The notes under the pieces were generated by a model, which saw nothing but the letters and a program-made list of their open reading frames with translations, was not told the DNA's origin and searched no databases. The position numbers and the translations under genes are program-made. Below are positions 49,873-60,455 of a DNA stretch of 64,000 nt, piece after piece. Position 1 is the first letter of the stretch. Every line of letters starts with the position of its first letter. The DNA is taken from the NCBI GenBank assembly GCA_047967505.1, contig CM106539.1; one strand, written 5' to 3'. Origin of the DNA: Dipteris shenzhenensis. Taxonomy: Eukaryota > Polypodiophyta > Polypodiopsida > Gleicheniales.

Positions 49873-50579
49873 GAGGATGGGGGTGCAGAGAACAAGGCTC
49901 TCCTGTGAGTGGGTACCTGTTCCAAAAATACTGCCTTATGTGACTTTGCCGGGGGTTTGGAGGGCGAATAGTCCGTGTCTATGCGATGACGTACTAGGGT
50001 GGATACCGGCTCAATGTCGATCTTCCGTGCCCACTTCATCATGAAGGAGACTTCCACCCCGAAACCACTTTGCACACTTGTGGAGGGGCCAGTAGTATGC
50101 ATGATCCACCGTTGCCTCAAGCGGCAATCTGATAACCCCTACCGCCAAACCACACATCGGCTCCTCTCGTGTGAAGCTCTACTGAAAATTCACCTCCGCA
50201 CCATTGGCGTACCAAAGATCTAGTCCTTGTGCTCCCATCCACTCGTCCATCATGCATGAAATCTAGTCTCCCATAATAGCATCAAACACCTATGGGGTCC
50301 ACTTCTCCAATCTTGTGGAGACAAACTGGAAACTCCAAATGGGGTGTGTCTGAGAGCCCACTGCGCTGATCAAACCCCCCTTCTGTGGCTGTAGGATCAC
50401 AAGCGTTACCTCTAGCGGGCAGTAAAGGATAGGAGTCTGGGATGTCCAAGTAATTCCAGGGTCCCAACCTCGAGAAGTCCCGCGGTAAGGGGCGCCCAGG
50501 TTGGAGGTGGGGGGCGGCCCTCTAGCTCCCTCCCTGAATGGGCCTAATGCTGCGGTGAGGGAGCAAAAGGGGCCGCCGT

Positions 50580-52020
50580 CTTACCCTTGCTTGCTGGCAA
50601 GGGTGTTGAAGCCTAGGAGGGGAGGGAGGCTGAGGAACTTGCCACGAAGGTGGAGAGGGGGACAGTGGAGGCGGGAGGAGGTGGGGGGGCAGAGGGAAGG
50701 GGGCGGGTGGTGAGAGTGATCACAGTAGGAGGGGCAGGGGGGGAGGAGGGGGTGGGAGGAACCCAGGGGGGGGGGAGTGGAGAGGAAGGGGGGGAGGGGT
50801 TTGGAGGAGAAGGGGGGAGGGGGGGGAATAGGGATGATCATACGCTACCCCTGTTGATCACGCTCATCGGGGCTCTGGATCCGCTCCTCCTCAACCGCTG
50901 TCTGGCTATTGTCCACCATCGCCACATCAGGAACTCTTGGGGCTCGCTGCTGATGCGAGGGTGGATGCAGACGATGAACCTCTACCACGTGAGGATCATC
51001 TAGCAGGGCGGTGGCCCCTTCCGCTGAGGGAGGTGGATCCCCACGCAAGGGCTCCTGCTGCTCCTTCTCAGGTGCCTCGCGGACAACATTGTCTCTCTCT
51101 CTCTTTGCGTTTAGCCCTCTGCCTGTAGTGCTTGCAAGCCTCTTTGCTTGGTTTTTAACATGGGTCCAGTCCCCTTCTGAAGGGGTCACCCAGGGGGTCT
51201 GAGACTCTTGCTACTTCTGTCTGAGGGGGCGCGAGACTCTGGTCTGTTGGCTCTACCTACTTTGTGGGAGAAGGGGGGGAGGTGCTCGGCCATGGCCACG
51301 AGGGCAATCTCTGGCTAGGTGACCCATCTAACTGCAACGAAGACATTGGCTTGGTAGCCCAAAAATCTCCACATGCTGGCGAAGTGTGCCCCCTTCGAGG
51401 GTCTCTAGGAGGATCAACTCTGGGAGGGACTTTGGGCTCTCAACCACCAGTCTGATCCTGGGGACCTCGTCCTCTGCTACAACTGAGGTGGCTAACTGTA
51501 GCGAGGACTCGAGCACGGTGCCAAATGCCTGACCAATGGAGGGGAGGATGGCTCGATACTCCTTGGGGAGCCCTAGGAAGTGAAAAATGGTAAACATGGA
51601 ATATCGTGTCCATGTCCTCCACTGTAAACCCATGATACCAAGGAAAGAGGTAAACTAGATGCGAGCCAAGGAGGATGAGGCTCTGCTCCACGAGTGTCGA
51701 GGCAGTGTCGGGGGAGCTCAACTGGATGAGGAAAACGCCTCTTCCATAGATGGTGACCTCCTAGATGTGGTCGCCCTCTAATGTCAAGCTCGCTTGGATC
51801 CACTCTCGCACGTGTCTCCATGTAGGCGTGAGGCCCACAATTTTGCCCACGAGGGCCTTGTCCTGGAGGGACTGAATTGCCTGATGTACCTATTGCTTGT
51901 CAGCTGGGGAAAGAAGAACCTTAACAGCTTTGGGATTCGAGGGTGCTGCCATAGAGCCCCTCTGGCCAGACCAAGGGTCACCACCAAGATTTTCTTTTGC
52001 CTTAACAAGCACAAATGCTC
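50580..52020 (-). pseudogene. LINE ORF1 (DUF4283-like region and CCHC knuckle)
   Basis: Pieces on the minus strand: LVGKIVGLTPTWRHVREWIQ and EVTIYGRGVFLIQLSSPD (the DUF4283-like RNA-binding region of plant LINE ORF1), GLPKEYRAILPSIGQAFGTV, and a knuckle CLRCS*MGHLARDC at about 51345-51304 whose spacing is exactly CX2CX4HX4C with a TAG inside. A Pro/Glu/Arg-rich tail follows. It lies immediately upstream of ORF2 on the same strand, as in L1-like LINEs. It is broken by frameshifts and stops. Confidence 0.8.
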
Positions 52021-52024
52021 CCGC

Positions 52025-52470
52025 TGCAAGGAGGAAGAGGACCAAAAAGGGGGGGGAGGGGGGGTGAGGAAGAAGGCGTCCGAGGAGGGGGAGGCGAAGA
52101 GGCGGAGGAGAGGTGGAGAGGGTGGAAGGGAAGGTAAAAGGAAGAAGGGGAAGGAGACAAAGAGGGAGAAGAGAAGGAGAGAGGGAGGGAGTGAAGGAGC
52201 GGAAGGAAGACGGGGGAAGAGAGCCAAGGAAGACGGGGGAAGAGAGCCTATGGGGGAGGGAAGAGGGGCGGAGAAGAGGGTGGGAGAGGCCGAGGAGGCG
52301 GAGGGGAAAGACGAAGAGGGAGTCGAGATGGTAAGGGAGGCAAGAAGTCGGAGGGAGGCGAGAAGGTGGAGGGGATAGAAGGCGGGGAGGAGGAAGGTCG
52401 GGCGGGGGTGGAGGAGCAGGACACGAGGGTGGCTGCGAGGCAGAAGGGCAGCGAGGGGGAGAGGTGACAA
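52025..52470. repeat. GA-rich low-complexity tract at LINE 5' end
   Basis: About 450 bp almost entirely G and A on the plus strand. All its long ORFs (Arg/Glu/Gly on plus, Pro/Ser/Leu on minus) are compositional. Confidence 0.9.
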
Positions 52471-52559
52471 GGCGGAAGGGGCGGGGCAGAGGAGCAACGG
52501 GTAGCGGGGCAGCCAGGCCGCCACAGACGAAAGGGGGAGCTCACCCACTCAGCCATTAG

Positions 52560-53031
52560 GAAAAAAGGGAGCTCATTTTGGGGCCTTTTATGGTTTGGAA
52601 AAATAAGCTCTCAACCAATCAATAGAGGGCCAACGTTTAACGTTGAAAATTCACAAAAATAAGAGAAAATAGAAAAAAGAAACAATACTTTATGTAGGTA
52701 CAAGCGTGCTACATTAATGTGGAGATTGGTTTTTTATTCTCACAAGTTTTTTGGACAAGAAGATAGAATTTAAACTAACATTTTATATGACAAGGGCCTT
52801 CCCGCTTCCACCTTTCTTTGAACTTTGAAATGTTGTGCCGCCTTTCCTTCGAAAGGTCTACCATTTTACACCATTGCCTCATTGTGCAGCAGCCTTTCTT
52901 TTCCAAAACTGCTCCCTTGATCCTGTTTGGCGTAGAGTAAGATGTTTCTCGTCAACTGTCTGTCTGCCCACTTTCTCTTTCTTGAAACTTCAAATTGTTA
53001 TCTTAGTTACATTACTTTGCTATTGTTACAG
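52560..53031. other. Boundary between LINE and the unit of genes A-D
   Basis: AT-rich DNA. A candidate upstream exon of gene A ends at 52936 (CGTAGA|GTAAGA), and an intron runs to TTGTTACAG at 53031. The start codon of this exon was not identified. Confidence 0.4.
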
Positions 53032-53502
53032 ATTCAGAAAATCTCCATGGTGAATCAAAACCATGGCCGTTCTTGTGGAAGACGCTCTGTGGATGATAAT
53101 GCTATGAAGGTAGAATTATACCAAACATCCTTACCCCGTCGACCTGCTTCTTTTATTTCGTCGGTAGAGAATTCAAGTACAGTCAAAACGGAAGGAACTT
53201 GGGAAAGGTTTAGTGTTTCGAAAGGAGCATGGGTGCTCATGCAACCTAGCAAAAGAAAAAGACCCCAGACAAAAAACATTTTCTTGGCGTCATGGAAGGG
53301 AAGAGTACGAGATTTTAAAATCACCAGAGGGAAGATATCCGTGAAAGAAGTTTTGATTCAGCACATGTACACGCATAAAGAACTTGTCTTGCGAGACTAT
53401 CCAAAAAATCTTCTGCAACACATGACATTCTGTTTGAGACAGAAGGTTCTATTTCAAACGACTTTTTATTTATCTACAACAACAAAAAGGTACACCATCT
53501 GA
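53032..53502 (+). CDS. Gene A: basic protein of unknown family, probably one exon of several
   Basis: The frame is open from an acceptor at 53031, through ATG 53047 (MVNQNHGRSCGRRSVDDN), to TGA at 53502, or to a possible donor AAAAAG|GTACAC near 53491. No family is recognised. The middle (WERFSVSKGAWVLMQPSKRK, then NIFLASWKGRVRDFKI) loosely resembles the beta-rich start of chromatin-reader domains such as BAH; that is a weak impression, not a call. The gene is convergent with gene B, only about 240 bp apart. Unlike B and C it shows no in-frame stop in the part seen. It could also be a coincidental ORF. Confidence 0.45.
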   Translation: MQKISMVNQNHGRSCGRRSVDDNAMKVELYQTSLPRRPASFISSVENSSTVKTEGTWERFSVSKGAWVLMQPSKRKRPQTKNIFLASWKGRVRDFKITRGKISVKEVLIQHMYTHKELVLRDYPKNLLQHMTFCLRQKVLFQTTFYLSTTTKRYTI

Positions 53503-53737
53503 TTTATCCTAGTCTCATTAAGCATTGCTATTAGTTTACTTTACCGCTTTGATTTATATTGCTTTTTTGCAGTTGCTCAAAAGAAGAGAGAGCTCAATAA
53601 AATGCAAAGACATTGAAAATTTAAAAATTGAGATAACACAGACTCCATAAACAAAGGTTTGTATTCAATCAAGTAAGATTTTGTACAGAACTGTTTAGTT
53701 AAACATGTAGAACATATTTCTGACATCCATTTTCTAT

Positions 53738-55857
53738 TTATGTATAGCTTGACTGCTCTACATTTTTTGGAGGATCTTTTTTCTGCTGCTCCATCCTGTC
53801 CTGTACAGTATGTTGGTGTTGCTCCATTGTCTCCTGCACTGCCCCAGGAGCATCTCTTTACTACTACTCCATCTTCTCCTCAACAACATCAGCAGCAGGT
53901 CCTTGCTCCTGTGGCTTCTCCTCCTCAGCACTAGGTGGTTGCTCCTGTGGCTTCTCGTCCTCAGCATTAGGTGCTTCATCTGTGGCATCAAGGTGTATGA
54001 CACCTTCTTGTACTTTAGAGCTCTCACCCAACTCCACAGTAGCTGGTACAATAAGTTTGGGGGAGGCATAGCTCAAAAACCTCCAAATTGTATGAGCTCT
54101 AAAATTATGTTCATAGTTTGAGCTGAAGCTATCCTCTTTCGTCTGCAATGGCAGACGATAATTTAGAACACTTTGTATCATTATGAATTATCTTCAAGCT
54201 AAATGAAAATTATTTTTTCTTACAAGGTCTGGCTGTTCTTTCTAAAAATAACTTGAAAGTAGATATTTTGCACTGATCAGCACTCTCCATCCGCAGCTAC
54301 TTGAATCATCTTGTTGTGGTGTCTTTACAGTTGGAAAGATATGTTAGAAACTGTTAGCATCTACACAAAACAAAATTATTCAATAAGTTCAAAGACATAG
54401 CATGAAATAGACATCAGTAGAGGGAACGACTTTTTACCTCTAGACTTATTGGCTCTATTGAATCCAAAAGAGAGACATTGGGAGGACAGTGATCCAATGC
54501 ATCTAAAAGCCTTCTAATACAACTGCAATATGTATAATTTAGTTAGTATGATATCAAAATAATGAAGTTTAAAGTTCAAAAAGCACACACAGCACTTACA
54601 ATTTCAGCTCTCTGTGTGTGTTTTTAAGAGAGTTGAATAGAAAGCATTGCTTCTGCTGGATGTCAATAGAAACAAAACTCCAGTGGTCACTGCATAAGGA
54701 AAAAAGCATAAGGAAATCAAAGGCTACAAGAGTTCCCAATCTTAAAGAAGAATCTTAAAAGAAGTAGTCACCCACATACCTGTTATGGTATGGAAGTAGC
54801 AAAACATCAATTACTTCAAAATTGCAGTGTTTGAACCAGCTGGAAATACTAATGGGAGTCTCCTTTGCATCTCTTAATTTAGAAGAAATGGCAGGATCAA
54901 TAATATGGACTGTATGCTATATAGAGGTGTGAAGCCAGCTTCTCATCATGCTGCATAGGACCAAAAAATAATTAGGGTAGGTTATAAAGGAGGTACAAGG
55001 AGGATTGTTTTGCAAAAAATGTAAAATAATAGACACTTACTAGAGCATTGCAAGAATGATAGTATCTGAGCAATACTCATTCTTATGAGCCAATGCTGCC
55101 AAGCATGGTTTTGTCAAGTCAAAATCATTCATTGAAACTTCATCCTCAATATGGACAACTACATTAGGGCCCAGCTCCTGCAACCTTCTATGTATCTGCA
55201 GCTCCTTCTTTCCAGTCTCCACATCTATAACAAATTTTGTTTCTTTTATTTGTTGCTTCAGTGACTCCTCATAAGCAGCCTTCCCTCTGGTGTTCTTTGA
55301 GTGCGTTACCTCACCTTAACCTCATCTACCTTCAACTTCCTTGTAGGTGGAATTAGCAATATGTCTCTCATCTTTATGTCCTGCTATTCCACAGGATGAA
55401 CAAGCTTGTCATACCTCCATCTCACTCTGGACAAAGTGTTGAAGTCTTTGGCCATCAAAGTCACCCTGTGAGCATGGGCTGCTACCAGCATTGCATCTTC
55501 AAAATATTTTTCCAAGTAATCCTCTGTCATTTCCTGTAAGGAAAGAATGGTAGTTCTATTCCACCTGAACCCAAGGTGCCAACTATCACATATTTCTCTC
55601 ACCAGTCTTTGAAAAGGTGCCTTGGGTATTGCAAAGCCTATAGCTTTCTATTGCTTCCTGATCTCCCTTAGCACACCTGCACCATGATTCAATCTCTTGG
55701 CCTTTTGCTTGAGCAGGCTCATTGGCTTACCCTTCCTGCCATGTGCAGCTCTTCCCTTTGGAGGCACACTAAATTTCTTGGTACCTGCCCCAGCTGCTGT
55801 TGCTGCAAGCCCTAGCCCTTTGCCAACTTTCCTTGCAGTTGACTTGGTTCTTGCCAT
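53738..55857 (-). pseudogene. Gene B: histone H3-like domain continuous with a C48/Ulp1-type cysteine peptidase
   Basis: Six exons with consistent phases: 55857-55041, 54950-54780, 54689-54600, 54522-54438, 54322-54224, 54142-53738; about 555 codons. Residues 1-10 MARTKSTARK differ from the H3 tail start at positions 5 and 10, keeping K4 and K9. After a Gly/Ala/Lys linker the fold follows: GVLREIRKQ, KAPFQRLVREI, LQEMTEDYLEKYFEDAMLV, AHAHRVTLMAKDF. Exons 2-5 give a Ulp1-type core: LLLPYHNSDHWSFVSID (catalytic His), FNSL 17 residues on (Asn where Asp is usual), and PQQDDSSSCGWRVL (oxyanion Gln and catalytic Cys, spacing as in Ulp1). The tail is acidic with a repeated EKPQEQ. Ulp1 enzymes cut SUMO-like proteins. 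Damage: seven TAG/TAA codons, all where Gln would fit, and one frameshift near 55300. Function is inferred. Confidence 0.85.
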
Positions 55858-55963
55858 CACTCTGAAAAACTGCATACAAAGGATTGGAAAGAGATTACAG
55901 ACATGGAGAACATGTTTTGACAAAAAAAAGGCAATCACAGGGGTGGATAAAGCAACATAGAGA

Positions 55964-56034
55964 AATTTGCAATAAAACGCGATACGAGGAGTTTGAAATT
56001 CCTAATAGGTCCAAATCACGTTTTCTTGCAAATT
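55964..56034. repeat. Foldback repeat, copy 1
   Basis: Arms AATTTGCAATAAAACGCGAT and (as reverse complement) AATTTGCAAGAAAACGTGAT pair at 18 of 20 positions around a loop of about 30 nt. It lies about 110 bp upstream of the gene B start. Confidence 0.85.
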
Positions 56035-56582
56035 CCTAAAATGACATGCTAGTGCATTCCTACAGTGATTTCTCTGTCTCTACAACTAAATACAGTATGA
56101 ATGGAGTTTATGCAAGAAGAGTACAGCCATGGATATCTATGGAAGTCACAAAACCAGAATGACAGGGGTGGATGAAGCAATATTTCAATATTTTCAACAA
56201 AACGCGATTTCAGCTGTTTGAAATTCCTAAGGCCTTCTCCTCGCGTTTTCATGCAAATTCATGAGGCAGCATGCTAGAATATGCCTTCAGTCATTTGAAG
56301 GTGTTTGCATAACCGTGTAGGATGGATTGAGTCTATGGAAGGCAAGAAGTGTGCACAGACTGAAGGAAGAACCCATAAGTACAGTTTTACCCTCACATGC
56401 AAATATCACACTTGAAGATCTGCATTCCTACAGTGATTTCTCTATCTTCACAACTAAATAAAATATGGATTGAGTCTATGCATTTCCATGCAGGATGGAT
56501 TGTTTCTATTGTAGGCAAGAAGATTGCAGAGACTAAGGGGAGAACCCATTGTTACTGACCTGAAATCTATCTGTGGATGTGC
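56035..56582. other. Intergenic tandem-like repeats upstream of gene B
   Basis: The phrases GCATTCCTACAGTGATTTCT, CAACTAAATA, GGATTGAGTCTATG and GGCAAGAAG each occur twice or more, showing partial duplications of about 200 bp units around foldback copies 1 and 2. No gene. Confidence 0.7.
56189..56259. repeat. Foldback repeat, copy 2
   Basis: Same arm core (TTTTCAACAAAACGCGA against TCGCGTTTTCATGCAAATT) and same length as copy 1, with the shared loop phrase GTTTGAAATTCCTAA. The flanking phrase ACAGGGGTGGATRAAGCAA is also repeated, so a unit of about 225 bp is tandemly duplicated here. Confidence 0.82.
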
Positions 56583-56907
56583 TGACAAAACATGTGTGCC
56601 TCAGGATCTATGGAATGCTCTAAGGTGGATGGAACCTATGTGGAAACATGATGAAGAGAGTGCTCATGACATGTATCTCAAGTCAATTAGGTTCCAAGAT
56701 AGATTAGCTTGGACTCATAAAGAGAATCTTGAGATAGTGCAAAGTGCTTGATTGATATTCCTTCAAATGAACCTCCCTTTTATAGGTGAGGGTACTTACA
56801 TCCATTTGCTTGCTCACATGTGGGATATCTACTCCATGCCATGTGGCAGCTTACCCTTTGCTCATACCTTTGCTCTACATGTGCTTATGGCACCACAACT
56901 CTCAACA
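56583..56907 (-). repeat. 3' LTR of the non-autonomous element
   Basis: 325 bp, TG...CA ends, next to the polypurine tract at 56908-56916. Confidence 0.95.
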
Positions 56908-57085
56908 CCTCCCCTTGGTGCCATAATCCTTTAGCTACTGCAAGGTGGTCAGATGTGAGTTACATTCCATCACCTCCCCTTAGTGCATGCATGCTACTTA
57001 AGGTGGTCAAGTGTGGCTTCTACATGTCAATACCTCCCCTGGGTGCTTTCATAGCTACTCTCAGGTGGTCAGGTTTGATTACAAA
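56908..57085 (-). repeat. Three PPT-containing repeats next to the 3' LTR
   Basis: CACCTCCCCTTGGTGC, CACCTCCCCTTAGTGC and TACCTCCCCTGGGTGC are each followed about 25-35 bp later by an AGGTGGTCA phrase. They form three imperfect units of about 60 bp, each carrying a polypurine-tract-like motif on the minus strand; only the first touches the LTR. Confidence 0.8.
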
Positions 57086-59111
57086 ACATAGGCAAGGTTG
57101 GCAAGGTTTTTGCTTTTCAATACATTCCATTGATGTCACCTTTTGGCTCATGGCTTGATGACGATGCGCTTGCTTCTTCTCTTGACGTAGCTTGATGCAT
57201 GATGCTTTATTCTTCCATGTGCCTTGATGCTTTGTGTGGATGCCATGCTTCGGGCTATGGTCATCTCATACACTTGTGCTTTTGGCATGCTTTCTACATT
57301 CATGCATTGCTTTTTCATTTGTTGCAAAGGTCTTACCAATTGAATACTTTCAATATTTGCAGTGTCTAATTGCATACAATAATTCTAACATGACAGGCGC
57401 GTGGAGCCTGAAAAGACGATCACTTTTCCTTTTTGGAGCGTGTCCAAATTCTTCTTGGATTGCAAGTTATGCCTTGTCGAAGTTTTTGTGAAGAAGAGGG
57501 GGCCTTGATGATGTGGCACAGGGATTCACATGCAGAATTTAAAACTGTGCTTAGTAAGGGACTCTGTGTGCTTAGGTGGCACTGTGGTAACCTTTTAACA
57601 CAGCTTAGTTAACCCAAGGTAGAAAATTTAACTATGGTTATCTTTTGACCTAACCATGGAGCTAACCCATGGTTATATAAACTTTACCATGGTCATCTTT
57701 GATCTGCCACGTGTCCTCTCAAGGGACTGCCACGTGGCCTAAGGTTCAACCTTAGACTTGATGAATGGTTGTCTTCTTTAGCAGAAATCGGCGCACAGAC
57801 TTCTCTCCTTGCATCTGCGCACTTCTCTGGGTGAAGGCGACGTTCGTGGTAGCCGTCGAGAGGCACAGTTCGGGGATTGTTGTAAATGGCGGGTGAAGCC
57901 AGGAGGTGTCGCAATGGCTGTCGGCGGTTGCTCTTGGAACCTGTGAGCATGAGAGGTTGCTGAAGGTCGGCATATCAGAAGTCGTTGCATTCTGCTTCGT
58001 GGTGGTTGGTAGCTATGCAGGGTCGCTGGGAGTCGTAGATGGCGCGCTGGTCGTAGAGAATGCGCAGGTCGAGTAGCTACATCCCATTGTGAGCACCCGA
58101 GACCAAGAGCTTGGGCGGCTATCTTTTCCAAGGGCTATGCCGAGTCTGACTCTTGCTTGAGGAAGCTCTACAACCTTGTGACACTGGAGGAGGCTGACTG
58201 TGAGGTGGCATTGAACATAGGAGGGTGCCTTTGGCGATGGAGTCAGTGGAGAGGAGTTCGCCCATTCGCTGCTGGAGAGGCTGGCCGTAGGAGCTTAGCG
58301 CTTAGGAGCTTGGAGCAGTCGGTGAGCTAATTCCGTCGACTGAGCATTGAAGGAGAAGGCTGTCCGCTGTGGTCTTTGGAAGCTAGCCGTTGTTGTCTAG
58401 AATTCGGACTTTCTGTTGTAGTGGCTTGCAGTTGCCCTCTGGTGCAGTGATTGCTGGTAGGCGCTGCTGTGGAGCAGAGACCAGCGGGATCCATAGGAGT
58501 TAAGGCTATCGAGACACCCATCTGTAGGAGCCGCTCAGTTGTCCATCGTTGTGAGCAAGGCTAACTGCTGCAGTGCTAGTGTCGTAGGCTGTGTCGCTTG
58601 CCTTTGGAGATTCAGCTACTTGTTGTAGTTTGTTGCATAGAGTAGTTGCCTTTTCCTTGCTTGCTGTTGTAGATTCGGCTGCTTGACTGATGGAGCATCT
58701 GCTGGAGTCTTTGAAGCTGGGAGAGCTGACTCTATTGGCTATGTAGCTTTAGGTAGATGCATATCATAACTGTAGGTCGTAGCCTTTAGAGTATCTCCCT
58801 CTCTTTCTCTTGGAGAAGAACAATAGAAATATCTTTCTCTCTCAATGAGCAAAAGGACCACTCAAGGAATGAACCTCACAAGAATTCTCACTTCAAGAAA
58901 CTCTCACAAACACAATATATCTCTCAAAGAAAATACTCAAGGGACTCTCTCTCTCACACAGAATAAGGAACACTCAAGCTCACAATGAATTGAACTCTCT
59001 AAATGAAGAACTCTTGAGATCGAAAACTAATCTTACATTCTAAAACTAATTAAGGAATGGAAGCAATCCTAGTGAACTACTAATAAGCTAAACTAGGAGA
59101 GCTTAACCTAT

Positions 59112-59123
59112 GCTCTAATACCA
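59112..59123 (-). other. Primer-binding site (TGGTATTAGAGC)
   Basis: Directly adjoins the 5' LTR end. It differs from the common plant TGGTATCAGAGC by one base. Confidence 0.88.
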
Positions 59124-59448
59124 TGACAAAACATGTGTGCCTCAGGATCTATGGAATGCTCTAAGGTGGATGGAACCTATGTGGAAACATGATGAAGAGA
59201 GTGCTCATGACATGTATCTCAAGTCAATTAGGTTCCAAGATAGATTAGCTTGGACTCATAAAGAGAATCTTGAGATAGTGCAAAGTGCTTGATTGATATT
59301 CCTTCAAATGAACCTCCCTTTTATAGGTGAGGGTACTTACATCCATTTGCTTGCTCACATGTGGGATATCTCCTCCATGCCATGTGGCAGCTTACCCTTT
59401 GCTCATACCTTTGCTCTACATGTGCTTATGGCACCACAACTCTCAACA
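59124..59448 (-). repeat. 5' LTR of the non-autonomous element
   Basis: 325 bp, TG...CA ends, contains a TATA box on the minus strand. Confidence 0.95.
59318..59326 (-). promoter_or_regulatory. TATA box in the 5' LTR
   Basis: CTATAAAAG on the minus strand at a position suited to start transcription inside the LTR. The same sequence is present in the 3' LTR. Confidence 0.65.
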
Positions 59449-60177
59449 TGTGCTGTGCTGCTGATGAGTAACCTGTGCTGAGGATGAACCTGTGCTACTG
59501 GACAGGATGTTGATGTTGCAGAGTATGGAGGTAGGGAGGCAAGAGAGCAGAGACTGGAGGGCAAGAGGTCTGAAACAGGATACCACAAATAAGTGCAAAT
59601 ACAAATAAGGCATCTTCTAAATCCCACACGTGTGGAATGTATTCGTTTTTCACACGTGTGGATGGGACCTAGATCTCTTGGAGTTTGAAATTTGGCACGT
59701 GTGAAAGGTACACTTTATGCCTTGGAACTTGTGCCATTCATGATTTCATAATCAATTCCACAACCACTCTTCCCTCCCCTGCCTTCCAATCTTTCATTTC
59801 TGCCACGACACTCACATCTTCCATTTCCTTCTCTCTGATCCTTTCCTACCCAGCACACTCCATCTAGACTGCAACCTGCCTGAAGACTACTACCACTGCC
59901 AGATCTCCAGATTACCTAGAGTGCAGAGTTCAAGCTAGTGAAAGAGCAGGAGATTTACCAGTGCAACTCCAACAGCATGGAAAAGGAAAAAAACGGTCAG
60001 AATTCTAGATTGGTTTCAATGTTTTTTGACATATATTTCTTCCATCCATTGGATTTTTTATGTCCAAATGTCTTCACTCAGCTCCACACTTCTTGTTACA
60101 ATTTCAATTTATACTGTCCAAGAATGTGGTAAATCACCCAAGAATTTGATTGGAGATGGATATGAATAGAAACTAGA

Positions 60178-60249
60178 AATTTGCAACAAAATGCGAGGAG
60201 AGTGGTTTATAAATCTCTAAATAGCCCATATCGCATTTTGCTGCAAATT
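60178..60249. repeat. Foldback repeat, copy 3
   Basis: Arms AATTTGCAACAAAATGCGA and reverse-complement AATTTGCAGCAAAATGCGA match at 18 of 19 positions. Confidence 0.88.
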
Positions 60250-60383
60250 CCTGTTGTTGACACATTCCTCATGAAAAGTTTCACTCAGCTCCAGCATTTC
60301 TCTTGCATATGAGATCATACTGTCCAGGAATCACTGAGATGAACCTAGTGTTTGATTTGACATGCATATGAACAGAACTCGAG

Positions 60384-60455
60384 AATTTACAACAAAATGC
60401 AAGGAGAGTGCTTTATATTTTCCAAATGGTCTCCCATCGCGTTTTGCTGCAAATT
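60384..60455. repeat. Foldback repeat, copy 4
   Basis: Arms AATTTACAACAAAATGC and GCGTTTTGCTGCAAATT, the same layout and length as copy 3, 206 bp further on and about 50 bp before an acceptor of gene C. Confidence 0.85.

Larger units (their letters stand above)
56583..59448 (-). mobile_element. Complete non-autonomous LTR retrotransposon (2,866 bp)
   Basis: Two direct 325-bp LTRs (56583-56907 and 59124-59448) differ at one position that I could find (A against C at about 56827). Both sides are flanked by TGTGC (56578-56582 and 59449-59453), a 5-bp target duplication. On the minus strand each LTR begins TGTTGAGAG and ends GTTTTGTCA. The 5' LTR is followed at once by TGGTATTAGAGC, a primer-binding site close to the initiator-Met tRNA type of Copia elements. 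A polypurine tract AAGGGGAGG abuts the 3' LTR. The 2,216-bp interior has no gag or pol, so it must have been mobilised by another element's proteins (TRIM/LARD class). It interrupts the B-C intergenic region. Confidence 0.96.

Noticed and set aside
52025-52548. Arg/Glu-rich and Pro/Ser-rich ORFs
   Set aside because: GA-rich low complexity at the LINE 5' end.
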